Below are positions 31,566 through 42,320 of a DNA stretch of 64,000 bases, in pieces. The position numbers and the translations under genes were made by a program. How positions within the stretch are numbered: position 1 is the stretch's first letter; every line of letters begins with the position of its first letter. Origin of the DNA: Charina bottae (taxonomy: Eukaryota; Chordata; Lepidosauria; Squamata; Charinaidae); contig JALMGJ010000029.1 of the NCBI GenBank assembly GCA_023362775.1, positions 1,640,001 to 1,704,000 on the forward strand. The letters are read 5' to 3'. Under the pieces are notes generated by a model, which had not been told where the DNA came from, ran no database searches, and saw only the letters and a list, made by a program, of their open reading frames with translations.

Positions 31566-31710
31566 TCATATCATCTATATCTATATCTATATATCTATAT
31601 ATCTATATCTATATCTATATCATCTATATCTATATCTATATCTATATCTATATCTATATCTATATCTATATCTATATCTATATCTATATCTATATCTATA
31701 TCTATATCTA
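31566..31710. repeat. (ATATCT)n microsatellite
   Basis: About 145 bp of hexamer repeat, directly next to the right target duplication of the BovB lineage B element and continuing the microsatellite seen at 27066-27088. Confidence 0.95.
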
Positions 31711-31714
31711 TAAA

Positions 31715-32047
31715 AAAGGTAAAGGTTCCCCCCGCACATTTGTGCAGTCGTGTTCGACTCTAGGGGCCGGTGCTCATCTCCATTTGTTAGCCGAAGAGCC
31801 AGCGTTGTCCGAAGACGCTTCCACGGTCATGTGGCCGCATGACACGCACGAAACGCTGTTACCTACCCACCGAAGTGGTACCTATTCATCTACTTGCATT
31901 TGCATGCTTTCTAATTGCTAGGTTGGCAAGAGCTGGAGCTACTGCAGGAGCTCACTCCGTCATGCAGGGCTAGGGATTCGAACCTCCAAACCTGCAATCT
32001 TCCGGTCGACAAGCCTGGCGTCTTACCCACTGAGCCACCACACCCCT
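31715..32047 (-). mobile_element. Sauria-type SINE, reverse orientation
   Basis: It reads aaggtaaaggttccccccgc, the reversed SINE tail, through to tgagccaccacacccct, the reversed tRNA-like head. It lies inside the hexamer microsatellite; flanking tatatct motifs may be the duplication but cannot be told from the repeat. Confidence 0.9.
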
Positions 32048-32054
32048 GTATATC

Positions 32055-32155
32055 TTAATCTCTCTCTATCTCTATCTCTATCTCTATCTCTATCTCTATC
32101 TCTATCTCTATCTCTATCTCTATCTCTATCTCTATCTCTATCTCTATCTCTATCA
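32055..32155. repeat. (TCTCTA)n microsatellite
   Basis: About 100 bp of hexamer repeat, a variant of the ATATCT run on the other side of the SINE. Confidence 0.95.
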
Positions 32156-32179
32156 AACAGCAAAGTCATGGCCAGGGAC

Positions 32180-32500
32180 TGACTGTGGAACAGATAATAA
32201 ACTGCTCATTTGCAAGTTTGAAGTCAAGAGAAACCAACCATTTTCCACAATATGATCTTGAGCACATACCAACCATTTTCAAGGAGAACATTATGAATCG
32301 CTTTGATGTCCTGAACCTCATTGATAGGGAACCAGGGGAACTATGGACTGAAATGAAAGGAGTTAAGGATGGATATGAAATGAGACTGTCAAAGACCAAA
32401 AAAAAAGAAGAAAGCAAAGTGGATATCTGAAAAATGGTAGAAATTGCCAAGAAGAGAAGCCAAAGCCAAGAAAGATAAAGATCTTAGGAAGGAACTGAAT
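32180..32500 (+). mobile_element. Old BovB-like RTE fragment (linker before reverse transcriptase)
   Basis: The + strand translates to FPQYDLEHIPTIFKENIMNR, then DVLNLIDREPGELWTEMK and a TKKKEESKVDI stretch. This aligns with the segment RYDLNHIPYEY..VRNRFKGLDLVDRVPEELWMEV and KKKK of the BovB at 45907. Divergence is high. Confidence 0.65.
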
Positions 32501-33514
32501 TGAGCTGTTAATACAGACAAGAAGCAGTATTACAACTTTTGTATTAATTTTATTTTTAAGCATGTAGAGTAACAAATATTGTGGTAAAAAACTAAGAATA
32601 AGATAAGCAAAGTAGACAGTCTGGGCTGCCCTTGTACTTTGCAGAATGGAAGGAATAAGGATTTTATAAACATTGGGCTGTTTCAATACCTTTAAAAGTA
32701 CACTTCCATTTATGTATTGATTTCTAAAGAGCTGCAACCATACCTATTCTTTTTTGCCAGGGTTTGAATGATTCCAAAAACAATTTGCTTCCACAAATAG
32801 CCCCATTGACTGAGCTTTAAATTACCCAAATTTAAAACCCAATTACATCATGACGCTGATGACAAATAATTGCAGCTGAGCAAATTCAATGCACTTGACA
32901 TTTGATAAGCAGTTAGCTACTGTTTTTAAGGCACAAAGGAACATTGCTTTTAGAAAGATATTCCAAGGCATATACAGTACATGAAAAATAGCTCACTTAC
33001 CCATAACCAAACCCAGGTACGGTTTAAGCATTGCTTGAGAAGATATTATTACTTAATTTGATACAGTTAATCCAAGTCAAAGGATTTTTGTTGTTGTTGA
33101 GTTCTAGGTTTCATATTTTGTTATGAAGCTTAGGATAAATTTTTAAAAATATAGTCTGGGTGCCTGTTCCTTCTGTGTTTCAGTTGGCTGCACAATTCTA
33201 TTTGCACTATTAGGTCTAGCTTCTCAGCCAAGATGATGCTTTTAGGGACCAGGAATGCTTTAGTGAAAAAAGGCTCCTGGCTTCATTTTGCATTCTTCTA
33301 TGTTACTATCAGCCCAAACCCAGAAGCAATTAAAATGTATTTAATGCTGGTACAGTGAACATTTTATTTTAAAAAAACCCTTAAATAGTTAATTACATAC
33401 ATTTACTACCATCACTGAACCACAGCATTGATAACAATGTATACAAAACACAATCCATTCAGTTACAGACTGGTTTAGGTAATGACATCACTGTACTTAC
33501 ACTGGGAAACAAGT
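32501..33514. other. Intronic sequence, no recognised feature
   Basis: AT-rich; no coding motif or known repeat seen. Confidence 0.4.
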
Positions 33515-33522
33515 ACCTAGAA

Positions 33523-33762
33523 CAGAGCTTTCCAAACTGTGTGTCGCGACACAAAAGTGTGTCGCCACACAACCCAGAAGCGCTGATGATCATCAGCGTT
33601 TCCGGGTTTTCCCGCGGCGACACACCAACTGCAGCGCGCAAAACCCGAAAGCAGCAGCAGCACTTCCGGGTTTTTGTGCGCTGCCGCACTTCCAGATTTT
33701 CCCGCAGCGACACACCAACACTGGTTGGTGTGTCGCCGCGGGAAAAACTTTGGAAAGCCCTG
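33523..33762. mobile_element. hAT (Buster-like) MITE, copy 3
   Basis: It runs from CAGAGCTTTCCAAACTG to CTTTGGAAAGCCCTG, with a perfect 8-bp duplication acctagaa at 33515-33522 and 33763-33770. The duplication has a central TA, like those of the other two copies. It lies about 400 bp before the second SCUBE1 exon. Confidence 0.92.
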
Positions 33763-33859
33763 ACCTAGAACATAGCAGTGGTTTTCTTGGCAACACATAC
33801 AAGAGATTTGGATTACCTTTTCTGTTTGTCTTGTTTTTATTTTCTAATCTAGCATAGTG

Positions 33860-33935
33860 CCCTGGGATTCTCAGGAGGTGTCCCATCCTGGTATTCATTA
33901 CATCCAACCTTGCTTAGCTTTTTCAGATCAGCCAA
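33860..33935 (-). mobile_element. Possible 5S-derived SINE remnant
   Basis: The string caaccttgcttagctttttc with tcccatcctggtattcatta is a diverged reverse complement of the 5S promoter region. Only the head is discernible. Confidence 0.35.
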
Positions 33936-34157
33936 TCTACTATTCCTGGCTGTGAGAGTTTTGTACTGTGAAAGGTGAAGGAAGGGAAAATCCCAGGAGC
34001 ACATAGGCCCAACACTGACTCTCAACCCAATAAACTATAGTTTCTTAAATGATGGTTGATGAGACCCATATGTTTATGTCTGAATCAGAATGAAGAGTTT
34101 GTGGCTTCTTATTCTACTTTGTGTATTAACAGCTTATATTAAAATTTATGTCTCTAG

Positions 34158-34292
34158 ATGTTGATGAATGTTTGGATAACAACGGTGGCTGCCAACAGAT
34201 TTGTGTCAATACCATGGGAAGTTATGAATGCCAATGTAAGGAAGGGTTTTTCCTAAGTGATAACCAACACACCTGTATCCATCGCTCTAATG
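34158..34292 (+). CDS. SCUBE1: SCUBE1 exon encoding the next calcium-binding EGF repeat
   Basis: This 135-bp exon encodes 45 residues from DVDEC to IHRSN. The acceptor AG ends at 34157 and a GTAAGT donor starts at 34293. It is also phase 1-1: the last G of the previous exon joins AT here to make the Asp of DVDEC, so the two exons splice in frame. Six cysteines (offsets 5, 12, 16, 25, 27, 40) and the C-x-N-x4-Y-x-C motif mark a calcium-binding EGF repeat. The segment [12 protein letters not shown] and the ending [12 protein letters not shown] are typical of the SCUBE repeat that follows the one at 2182-2310, which supports the gene call and the exon order. I looked downstream for the next SCUBE exon and did not find it before 64000. 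Confidence 0.88.
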
Positions 34293-36936
34293 GTAAGTCT
34301 CCAGTTCCTGAAGAATACTAATCAACTTTCAACCATACAGTATCAATGTTATTACAATATTGATGCCACTATTAATGGAAAATTTCTTGGTGTCTTTTAA
34401 GGCTGGGTTCTCGGACTTTTGGTCATCTGATGTGAGCAATTTATAGGGGGTCACAGCATTTATTTAAAGCTGACCAGGTTTGCACAGCAAAGTGGGACCG
34501 TTGTCAAAACTCACTGGCACTTTGCCTAGGCACACCTGCAATGGGAAGATAAGCTCAAATGTTGTGGGCCTAGCCATCCGTCAGAGCCACCCACCAATCG
34601 CAGCAACACTGGGATCAGCAGATCGTTTCCTGCCAACTGGGCATTTCCCACATGGTGTGTAGTAGTATATCTCTTGTCTCAGAGTAACTGCATTTAAGTG
34701 TTCATGAAGTTCAGTATTTTTATCAATTAATGTACATTTCTAGCCTTTCAAATTAGAAGTTTTGGCTGAGTGGTGAGAGGAAAGTTTAAGATGCCCAATC
34801 TACTAGTAGTGCTGGTAAAAGTAAGCCTAAGTCAGGAAAATATATGAAGGTTACATGTCTTTTAGTAAGTGGTACACTTCTTGAGCAACCCAAATCCCAA
34901 TTAATTCATTAATTTAATTCATGCAGGGAGGTTGTACAAATTCACTTATCATATTAGATGGTTATGGCATTGCAGAGTTTGAACATGCTTGATTTAAGGT
35001 TTTTAGACAAAGAGATTTCCATGTGCAGAACCCACCGATTTTCCATTCTAATTGTGTCTGAGAAAGAGTTGAACCCATATCAAAAGTTAGCAGACACTTT
35101 GTATTATTTGATGATGTGACATTACAATGAACATGAGGCATTTCACAATGAATAAGAGCATGAGTTTTAACAGAATCAGGAATGTGAAGGTCCATTTATT
35201 CCTGGTGACATCTTACATGGATTTTGCTTTCCCCCTAAATGAAACATTAGTTTCATCACAGCGCCATGAAACGAGGAGAACAAAACCATGACATTTGATG
35301 AGTACTTTGTTTCTTTTGCCTTTTCTATATCATTATGAGCATTTAACAATATTTTGGATATAAATAAAGTATCTTGTCGTTTTGAAATATGTCAAAAGTC
35401 TCAGAGATTAAAGTAGCCATGGTCCAGACACCAGGAAAGTTCAGTACCATCTATCATGTATTTGCATGGCTGGTCTGGAAAGCTTCAGTGCTAACTTAGT
35501 AACTATCCTCAGTCTGGACTGTAAATCTGATTTCCAAGACACTCATCTCTGACCTGCAAATTTAATAATTTCTCGAGGAAAAGGGGGAGGCAGTTATTTA
35601 GAAGGAAGGCTGATCCTGAACTGCTAAAAGGTAACCGCCAGGAAAATTATACACAGTTTTTCTGGGTCTTGGGCAATAGTTTTGCCAGTAATAATATACC
35701 AATTCTTCCTTCATTTCTGGGATCTGAGACTGGGATTTCATGCATGAGATATAGCACAAAATTGTTTCACATCTCACAAAACATAAAGGTTACGCATTCC
35801 AAAATGTATGAATATTACAGATAATGTACGTAATCACATCTCAACTTTGTGATGACCTGAGAAATACATTTTTGTGCCTCCAAGTACATTGTTCATATGA
35901 ATGATATTTCATGCCCCTCTTGGGGTTTCTGAAGCCCTCTGTTTCCTACCCTTGTGGCTTCTGCGGCACTCAATAAGCTAAGGGCTCTAGGTTGAAACTC
36001 TAGGAAGCTGAAGGAGGTACCTGTTCTTCCAAACAGGTTAAGATAGATGACCCCGTTGCTCCACTGGTGAAGAAAGCTTGGGGAACGGAATGTTTCCTAG
36101 TTTTAGGGTGCTCATCAGTAGACCTACCTGCACACTGGAGCCATTGGATCCATACAATAATACTCTCTCGTGTGCAGTAAGGAGTTACGTTTGAGAACTT
36201 AGGGACATGCATATCACGCTTTCACATTTCAGCTATTAATTCAGCAAATAGCAAAGGAGCACCAGGTCAACTATGGGGCAATCCCAGTTGTCTGTGAGAT
36301 CATGCTTCAGTTATGGAGGCTTGAAATAGGCTGCAAGAACTGGCTTATAGGAAAATTGGAGTGGCGGACTTAATGAATGTTAAGAACATAGAGACATTTG
36401 AATGTGGGAGGTCCAAATGATTAAGGCCTCTTTGTGCCTCCAGCCTTTTGAAAGGTACCAATTAGCAAACAACAAAATGATGGCAAGGAAATAATAAGGG
36501 CTGGCAAAAATGAGTACAGCTTGCATTCAAACTTCACCAGAGAAAATATTTTCTGAATGTAACAATAATTTGAATCAACTCATGATTATGATCAAAGGGG
36601 AAAGTTGATGATAAGTATCTGCCTGTAAATTTCCACTGGGTTTGTAAGTAGTGTAATTGTAAGGCACACAAAAATAGGACTGGAATAGTCTTCTGAAAGT
36701 AACCCTTACCATAGTGGCCAACCATTAACGTGATAGACAGACCCTCCAGGCAGTAATATATATTTACATAGATGCACAGAAAGCTGTATAAGGCTCTCAT
36801 GTATGATTACATTTTTGAAAAAAATACAGCCAGGAGATGAGAGTGGAATTTTTAACTTATGCGATTGGCAGGATTTTTACTATTTTCAGGAAGTATAATT
36901 CCTTGTGGTCAAAGTCATCTTTGCAGTCAGAACCCA
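34293..36936. other. Downstream intron, no recognised feature
   Basis: About 2.6 kb of unique-looking AT-rich sequence following the second exon's donor. No further EGF exon was found here. Confidence 0.5.
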
Positions 36937-38344
36937 GTTTGTTGTTGTTGTTGTTTAGTTGTTTAGTTGTGTCTGACTCTTCGTGACCTCATGGACCATA
37001 GCACGCCAGGCCTTCCTGTCCTCCACTGTCTCCCGGAGTTTACTCAAATTCATGTTCATTACATCGGTGATGCTATCTAACCATCTCATCCTCTGCCGTC
37101 CCCTTCTTTTGCCTTCAGTCTTTCCCAGCATCAGGGTCTTTTCCAGTGAGTCCCCTCTTCGCATTAGGTGGCCAAAGTATTTGAGCTTCATCTTCAGTAT
37201 CTGTTCTTCCAATGAGCAGTTAGGGTTGATTTCCTTTAGGATTGACTGATTTGACCTCCTTGCAGTCCAAGGGACTCTCAAGAGTCTTCTCCAGCACAAC
37301 AGTTCGAAAGCATCAATTCTTCGGTGCTCAGTCTTCCTTATGGTCCAACTCTCACAGCCATACATTACTATTTGCCAGGAAATGATGGGACCAGATGCCA
37401 TGATCTGAGGTTTTTTTAATGTTGAGTTTCAAGCCAGCTTTTGCACTCTCCTCTTTCACCCTCATCAAGAGGCTCTTTAGTTCCTCTTCACTTTCTGCCA
37501 TGAGGGTGGTATCGTCTGCATATCTGAGGTTGTTGATATTTCTCCCGGCAATCTTAACTCCGGCTTGCGATTCATCCAGCCCGGCATTTCTCTTGATGTA
37601 CTATGCATATAAGTTAAATAAGCAGGGTGATAATATACAGCCTTGTTGTACTCCTTTCCCAATTTTGAACCAGTCGGTTGTTCCATGTCCGGTTCTAACT
37701 GTTGCTTCTTGACCCACATACAGGTTTCTCAGGAGACAGGTAAGGTGGTCTGGTATTCCTATCTCTTTAAGAATTTGCCACAGTTTGTTGTGATCCACAC
37801 AATCAAAGGCTTTAGCGTAGTCAATGAAGCAGAAGTAGATGTTTTTCTGGAACTCTCTTGCTTTTTCTATGATCCAGCGAATGTTGGCAATCTGATCTCT
37901 AGTTCCTCTGCCTCTTCGAAACCCAGCTTGCACTTCTGGTAGTTCTCGGTTCACATACTGCTGAAGCCTAGCTTGTAGGATTTTGAGCATAACCTTGCTA
38001 GCATGTGAAATGAGCGCAATTGTACGGTAGGTTGAACATTCTTTGGAATTGGAACGTAAACTGACCTTTTCCAATCCTGTGGCCACTGTTGAGTTTTCCA
38101 AATTTGTTGGCATATTGAGTGCAGCACTTTAACAGCATCATCTTTTAGGATTTTAAATAGCTCAGCTGGGATACTGTCTTCTCCGCTAGCTTTGTTGTTA
38201 GTAATGCTTCCTAAGGCCCACTTGACTTCACTCTCTAGGATGTCCGGCTCAAGGTCAGTGACCACACCATTGTATTTTCAGGGACATTAAGATCTTTCTT
38301 GTATAGTTCTTCTGTGTATTCTTGCCACCTCTTCTTAATCTCTT
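36937..38344 (-). mobile_element. BovB LINE, lineage A, 5'-truncated with internal deletion
   Basis: The minus strand encodes the reverse transcriptase (38113-37601: ELPEVQAGFRRGRGTRDQIA, FIDYAKAFDCVDHNKLWQIL) and the C-terminus (37401-36955). About 210 bp between the ITSWQI and MYGCESWT segments, present at 46320-46540, is deleted near 37375. The 3' end carries TTG repeats at 36940. No target duplication was recognised. Confidence 0.9.
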
Positions 38345-38774
38345 AATGTCATCCTCCAATAATGATATGCCCGTTTGAATTTTGGTCTGTGGTCTGTAAA
38401 TATCTTCCCAAGTTGGTTAGGTACATACAGGTGTGAAACTGCTAAACAGTTATCTCAAGGTAGCAATTAGATGGGATAATTATTTGTGCCATTGGGAATT
38501 CACTGTTCTGGCACTGTAATAATACAGTTTTGCCTTTTTTAGTTATCTTTCTATCAGAAAACTCAAGATGTGACCACAAATGTTTGGTTTGTGGGCATGT
38601 TTATGATGGACAGGTTACTGGCACAGTTGTTCATCCATGGACAAGAGAAAAGATGCTCAGTCCTGGTGAGACAAAGATACAGAAGCACCTTACGGCACTT
38701 AAACAATTATTGCTCATGGTGTAAGCTTTTGGCTAGGCAAAGACATCGTCTCCTTTAAGTGGAACTCAACTTCT

Positions 38775-38985
38775 TCAACTCTGCTTCAAGGAGTTGAACT
38801 CAATTCCAGGTGACTTAAAGGACATGTCCATGCAGTTTTCTTGGCAATGTTACGGACGGGGTTTGCCATTTCCTTCTAGAAAGAAAGAGATAGATCTTCC
38901 CAATCTAGTGTACAGTCCTGGAAATCCCACATATTAGCCAGGGCTGACCTTAGTTAACTTCTGAGTTCAGCCAAAGGGCTCCTTC
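38775..38985 (-). mobile_element. Possible 5S-derived SINE
   Basis: The body (ggacatgtccatgcagtttt) and head remnant (cccacatattagccagggct followed by gaccttagttaacttctgag) fit the SINE type at 5275, with many changes. Confidence 0.45.
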
Positions 38986-39024
38986 CTCAATTATAAGAGA
39001 ATGGTCTAATCCATTTCCCTACAA

Positions 39025-39095
39025 ACTGCAGAGGGTTGGACTAGATGACCCTTGCGGTTTCTTCCAGTTCCACAATTCTATGATTCTCCAATAAT
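39025..39095 (+). mobile_element. CR1 3' end
   Basis: The string gggttggactagatgaccct followed by ttccacaattctatgattct is the end of a CR1 3' UTR with its ATTCTATG-type terminal repeat. Confidence 0.55.
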
Positions 39096-39119
39096 TGGAG
39101 GCAAATAAAGGTGCAGCTA

Positions 39120-39456
39120 GGGGGCGTGGTGGCTCAGCGGGTAAGACGCCAGGCTTGTTGATCAGAAGATCGCAAGTTCGGAGGTTCGAGACCCTAGCCC
39201 CGCGTGACGGAGTGAGCTCCCGCACTCGCCCCAGCTCTTGCCAACCTAGCAATTCAAAAGCATGCAAATGCAAGTAGATGAATAGGTACCACTTCGGTGG
39301 GTAAGTAACAGCGTTCCGCGTGCGTCATGCGGCCACATGACCGTGGAAGTGTCTTCGGACAACGCTGGCTCTTCGGCTAACAAACGGAGATGAGCACCGG
39401 CCCCTAGAGTCGGACACGACTTCACAAATGTGCGGGGGGAACCTTTACCTTTACTT
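39120..39456 (+). mobile_element. Sauria-type SINE, complete
   Basis: Head ggggcgtggtggctcagcgg with B-box aggttcgagaccctag, Sauria body, and BovB-like tail tagagtcggacacgactt ending aacctttacctttac. The 13-bp duplication is aaaggtgcagcta at 39107-39119 and aaaagtgcagcta at 39457-39469 (one mismatch). Confidence 0.92.
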
Positions 39457-39999
39457 AAAAGTGCAGCTAATAGGCTGTTGCCTTTGTATTTTCCTTTCCA
39501 GCTTCTTGGTCCCATCATGGTTAGAAGCAAGAAGCTGAACTAAATGAATCAAGTCCAGCCTTGTGTCTCTGGTGCAACAGAGCTAGAAGACTTAACAACA
39601 AAGGGAAATTGAAACTGCTTTTAATAAATAAGTGAATAATACTAAGTGCTATTTTGTTAAGAAGGCTTAGGGTTTGATTCTTAAAATTAAGGCAGAATGC
39701 TCTTGTTTTCATTTGTTTTAATTTAAGAAATTTCTGTGAAATTACAATGGCCCATTTCAGGGACAACAAGAGATGATTTGCCCCATTTTAAAATTTTAAG
39801 CAAATGCATAACTTGCAAGAAACTCAGCAGAAGGAAAGTTCTGCCTTATAAAACCATTTTCTATTTTTGACTACCTTAAAACTTTTGACTACCTTAAAGT
39901 GATATTTCATTGTATTGTCGAAGGCTTTCACCGCCGGAGTTCGATGGCTGTTGTGGGTCTTCCGGGCTGTGTGGCCGTGTTCTGGAAGCTGTGGTTCCT

Positions 40000-40034
40000 A
40001 ATGTTTCACCAGCATCTGTGGCCAGCATCTTCAG
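40000..40034 (-). ncRNA. Decayed hammerhead-like core, 5' arm of deleted Penelope copy
   Basis: On the minus strand CTGAAGA, GCTGGC...GCTGGT, then GAAACATT. The cleavage triplet is AUU in place of GUU, so the CpG is lost and the core is probably dead. Confidence 0.45.
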
Positions 40035-40180
40035 AGGGCAGGAACATGCTAATCACGCTCACGGCAACAAAAAAAACCCCACCTAATCTCCTATAACTTA
40101 GCTCTATAAATAGAAAACAAACAAAACATTGCCACTCTACCTGGGCACAGAGATTTCGCTTCTGTCTGTGCTCCTGCCCT

Positions 40181-40215
40181 CTGAAGATGCTGGCCACAGA
40201 TGCTGGCGAAACGTT
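40181..40215 (+). ncRNA. Candidate hammerhead ribozyme, 3' arm of deleted Penelope copy
   Basis: CTGAAGA at 40181-40187, GCTGGC...GCTGGC stem, GAAAC and GTT, identical in the core to 25942-25976. Confidence 0.6.
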
Positions 40216-40799
40216 AGGAACCACAACTTCCAGAACACGGCCACACAGCCCGGAAGACCCACAACAGCGATTGATATTTCATTCACACATTATTTGGAAG
40301 GTATTACTTAAGCAAATGCCATTTCTGTGGCATTTAAATCACTTGGCTTTGTGGGTTTTGCTGTCAGTTCTGTCAAAAACATTTAATTTGGTTAAATGGT
40401 CTGATGTATCTCTGCCTTGAGGGAAACACGTGGAGTCAAAAGACATCAATCCTTGGAGATAAAGCTATATCATAGTTCCTTGAGGCACATCACAATTAAA
40501 TAGTTAAGAAGAATTTGAGTTTTAACCTCTGTGGGAAAGTCTGACTATATAAATGTTTTTGTGTGAGACACACACAGAGAGAGAGAGAGAATGTGTGATA
40601 TTTAAATTCAAGCATTCAACCTGAATTTGAGTGAAATTTCTAAAATCCTTAATTGCATTTGTCATCAACAAACGTACTAATAGAGCTTTGGAAACATCAC
40701 ATAAGAACTGCACTCACAAAAGGTACCTGAGATTAATATCTCTTTCGCATGTTAGGCTCCTGATAATGGAAGGAAAAGGTAAAGAATGAAGACAAGCTC

Positions 40800-41530
40800 A
40801 ACTGATGATTTCATCCATGTAGTCCTCTTTGCAACCATTTTGCAGTAGTTTGCCATTGCTCAGTTTCTGGATTTCTTCCCCGCTTCATTTTTTGACTTTC
40901 TAGTCTAGCTTTAGTTCCAGGATTTTTTGGTAGTCTCCCATCATCATCATTCATCATCATTGGCGATCACTCGTAGCCGAGTAAGATTGTCTTCCAAAGG
41001 TAAAATTTTAACAGTGGATCCGTAAGTGGCTATAAAGGCCAATTCTGGATCCGCACAACCTCCCACAGTGAGGGCATAGGTTTCCGGGTGGGAGACGGTC
41101 ATGATGAGGGTTTGCTTGACGTGCCTTCCTTTTAGCTCTTTTCTCCCTTTCACCCTGTACTCGTGCTTCTTCAAAGTCCATAGCGCCTTTAATAAAGGCT
41201 GACCTCCAATTGAAACGCTCATGAGTTAGGGCTTCCCAGTTCTCAATGCTGATATTACATTTTTTTAAATTAGCTTTGAGAGTGTCTTTGAATCTCTTTT
41301 GCTGTCCACCAATATTCCGTTTTCCATTCTTAAGTTGGGAGTAAAGTAGCTGCTTTGGAAGACGATGGTCAGGTCCAACAAAGTTGATGTTGGATGATCA
41401 TTGTTTCAATGCTGGTGGTTTTCGCTTCTTCTAATACGCTCACATTAGTCCGCCTATCTTCCCATCCAAGTACTAACTCGTTTTGACTCTGTGTAGTTTT
41501 TTCAAGATCAAGCAGTGGCAGTAATATTCA
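40800..41530 (-). mobile_element. 5S-derived SINE split by a LINE insertion
   Basis: The body lies at 40800-40942 (ending ggtagtctcccatc) and the 5S-like head resumes at 41460 (tcccatccaagtactaactc). Joining them restores the order ggtctcccatccaagtac expected of the 5S reverse complement. Confidence 0.6.
40943..41459 (-). mobile_element. LINE C-terminal fragment with (ATG)n tail
   Basis: The minus strand translates to RLPKQLLYSQLKNGKRNIGG, then QQKRFKDTLKANLKKCNISI and ENWEALTHERFNWRSAFIKG. This GQQKRFKDTLKANLKKC block is a C-terminal signature of some APE-type LINEs; I cannot settle the clade (RTE-like or I-like). It ends in ATG/ATC repeats and has a 7-bp duplication tcccatc (40936-40942, 41460-41466). 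It inserted into a 5S-derived SINE. Confidence 0.65.
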
Positions 41531-42209
41531 GCCACCTGCTTAAACCTTAATAAGGCAAATGCAAGAATAGAAACTGACAGTCCAGAGAGATGGACACTGC
41601 TTGAAGTGTGTTTGCATCACTCTTCCACGCTATGGATTCATAATAATAAGAAAGAGAGTCGTACTGCTGTCTGGACAGCTGAATGACTCAGGAGATTAAT
41701 ACGAAAAGAGTTGTCAGGGTAGAGAGTTCCTATTTTAGGTGAAGTGTTTTTATAAATTGAATGTTTCAGCACACCAATGTTGGGGGTGGATGTCAAGAAA
41801 GACAAGATGGTAGTTATGGCAGCGTCATCAAAGCCCTGCCTCTTTACACATGTGTGCTGCTGTTTGCAACTTATTCCATTGTGGTTTCCTAAGGTTTTTT
41901 TTAAAATCAACTTATAGTGAACTTGATTTCAAATTGAATTGTATGATGGGCCTTTGTCATCTTGTGATGGGATCCTTCAGTGCCCTGAACAAAGACCTCA
42001 GGACTTTTTCTTCTCAGCCACATATACTCCCTTCCTCATTTTGGATTTCATCTGAGTTGGTCTGTGTGTTACTTTGCCAAGGAGAAGTGTGCACAAGAGA
42101 ATGTGAAAACTTTGGAGCTCCAAATGCTTCCAGTTTGAACTTCTTGGCACACCCTTATCACTGACCATGTATATCCCATTCATCAAAATTGTTCTGATGA
42201 GTGCAAGGC

Positions 42210-42320
42210 TGTCCACAGGGGGGTCAAAACAGTCAAGACGGCAGCCACAACCATGTGATCAAGGCCGCACCTTTTTACGTGCTTCACGACACACGGTGAG
42301 GCTTTGATCCCTTGGTTATG
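42210..42320 (+). repeat. Unclassified repeat ('tcaagatggcagcc' family)
   Basis: ggctgtccacaggggggtca, then cagtcaagacggcagccaca and a cctttttacgtgcttcacga stretch. It is the closest full-length match to the inverted-end copy at 61226-61325. Confidence 0.45.

Larger units (their letters stand above)
27089..31567 (-). mobile_element. BovB-like RTE, lineage B, near full length with two nested insertions
   Basis: An 11-bp duplication atatcatctat (27078-27088, 31568-31578) brackets the element. Subtracting the solo LTR (27740-28472) and the SINE (29418-29930) leaves about 3.2 kb, the length of BovB at 45897. The minus strand encodes the APE endonuclease near 31250-30800 (GTWNVRSMSQGKLDVVIGEM, SELKWTGMG), the reverse transcriptase near 30360-28672 (RKGRGTRDQIANIHWIMEKA, FIDYCKAFDCVDHNKLWQVL, GVRQGCILSPYLFNLYAEHI) and the C-terminus 27734-27096 (CESWTIGKAEQRKIDAFELL). 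Frameshifts and stops break every domain. It differs consistently from the lineage at 45897. Confidence 0.88.
2311..34157 (+). other. Intron between the two SCUBE1 EGF exons (31,847 bp)
   Basis: It is bounded by a GTGAGT donor and a pyrimidine-AG acceptor and joins two phase-1 exons. More than half of it is recognisable transposable element sequence, listed separately. No other exon with plausible splice sites and coding similarity was seen inside it. Confidence 0.85.
39911..40271 (+). mobile_element. Penelope family 1, internally deleted copy
   Basis: An 11-bp duplication tgatatttcat lies at 39900-39910 and 40272-40282. Both terminal arms of the element at 23814 are present but the whole reverse transcriptase and nuclease gene is missing. 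The 5' arm is joined at ggcaggaacatgctaatcac directly to the sequence near the gene's 3' end (compare 25793-25810). It has a candidate hammerhead at each end. Confidence 0.9.

Noticed and set aside
31566..32155. CRISPR-like array
   Set aside because: The repeats are uninterrupted hexamers with no spacers, broken only by a SINE; a vertebrate microsatellite.
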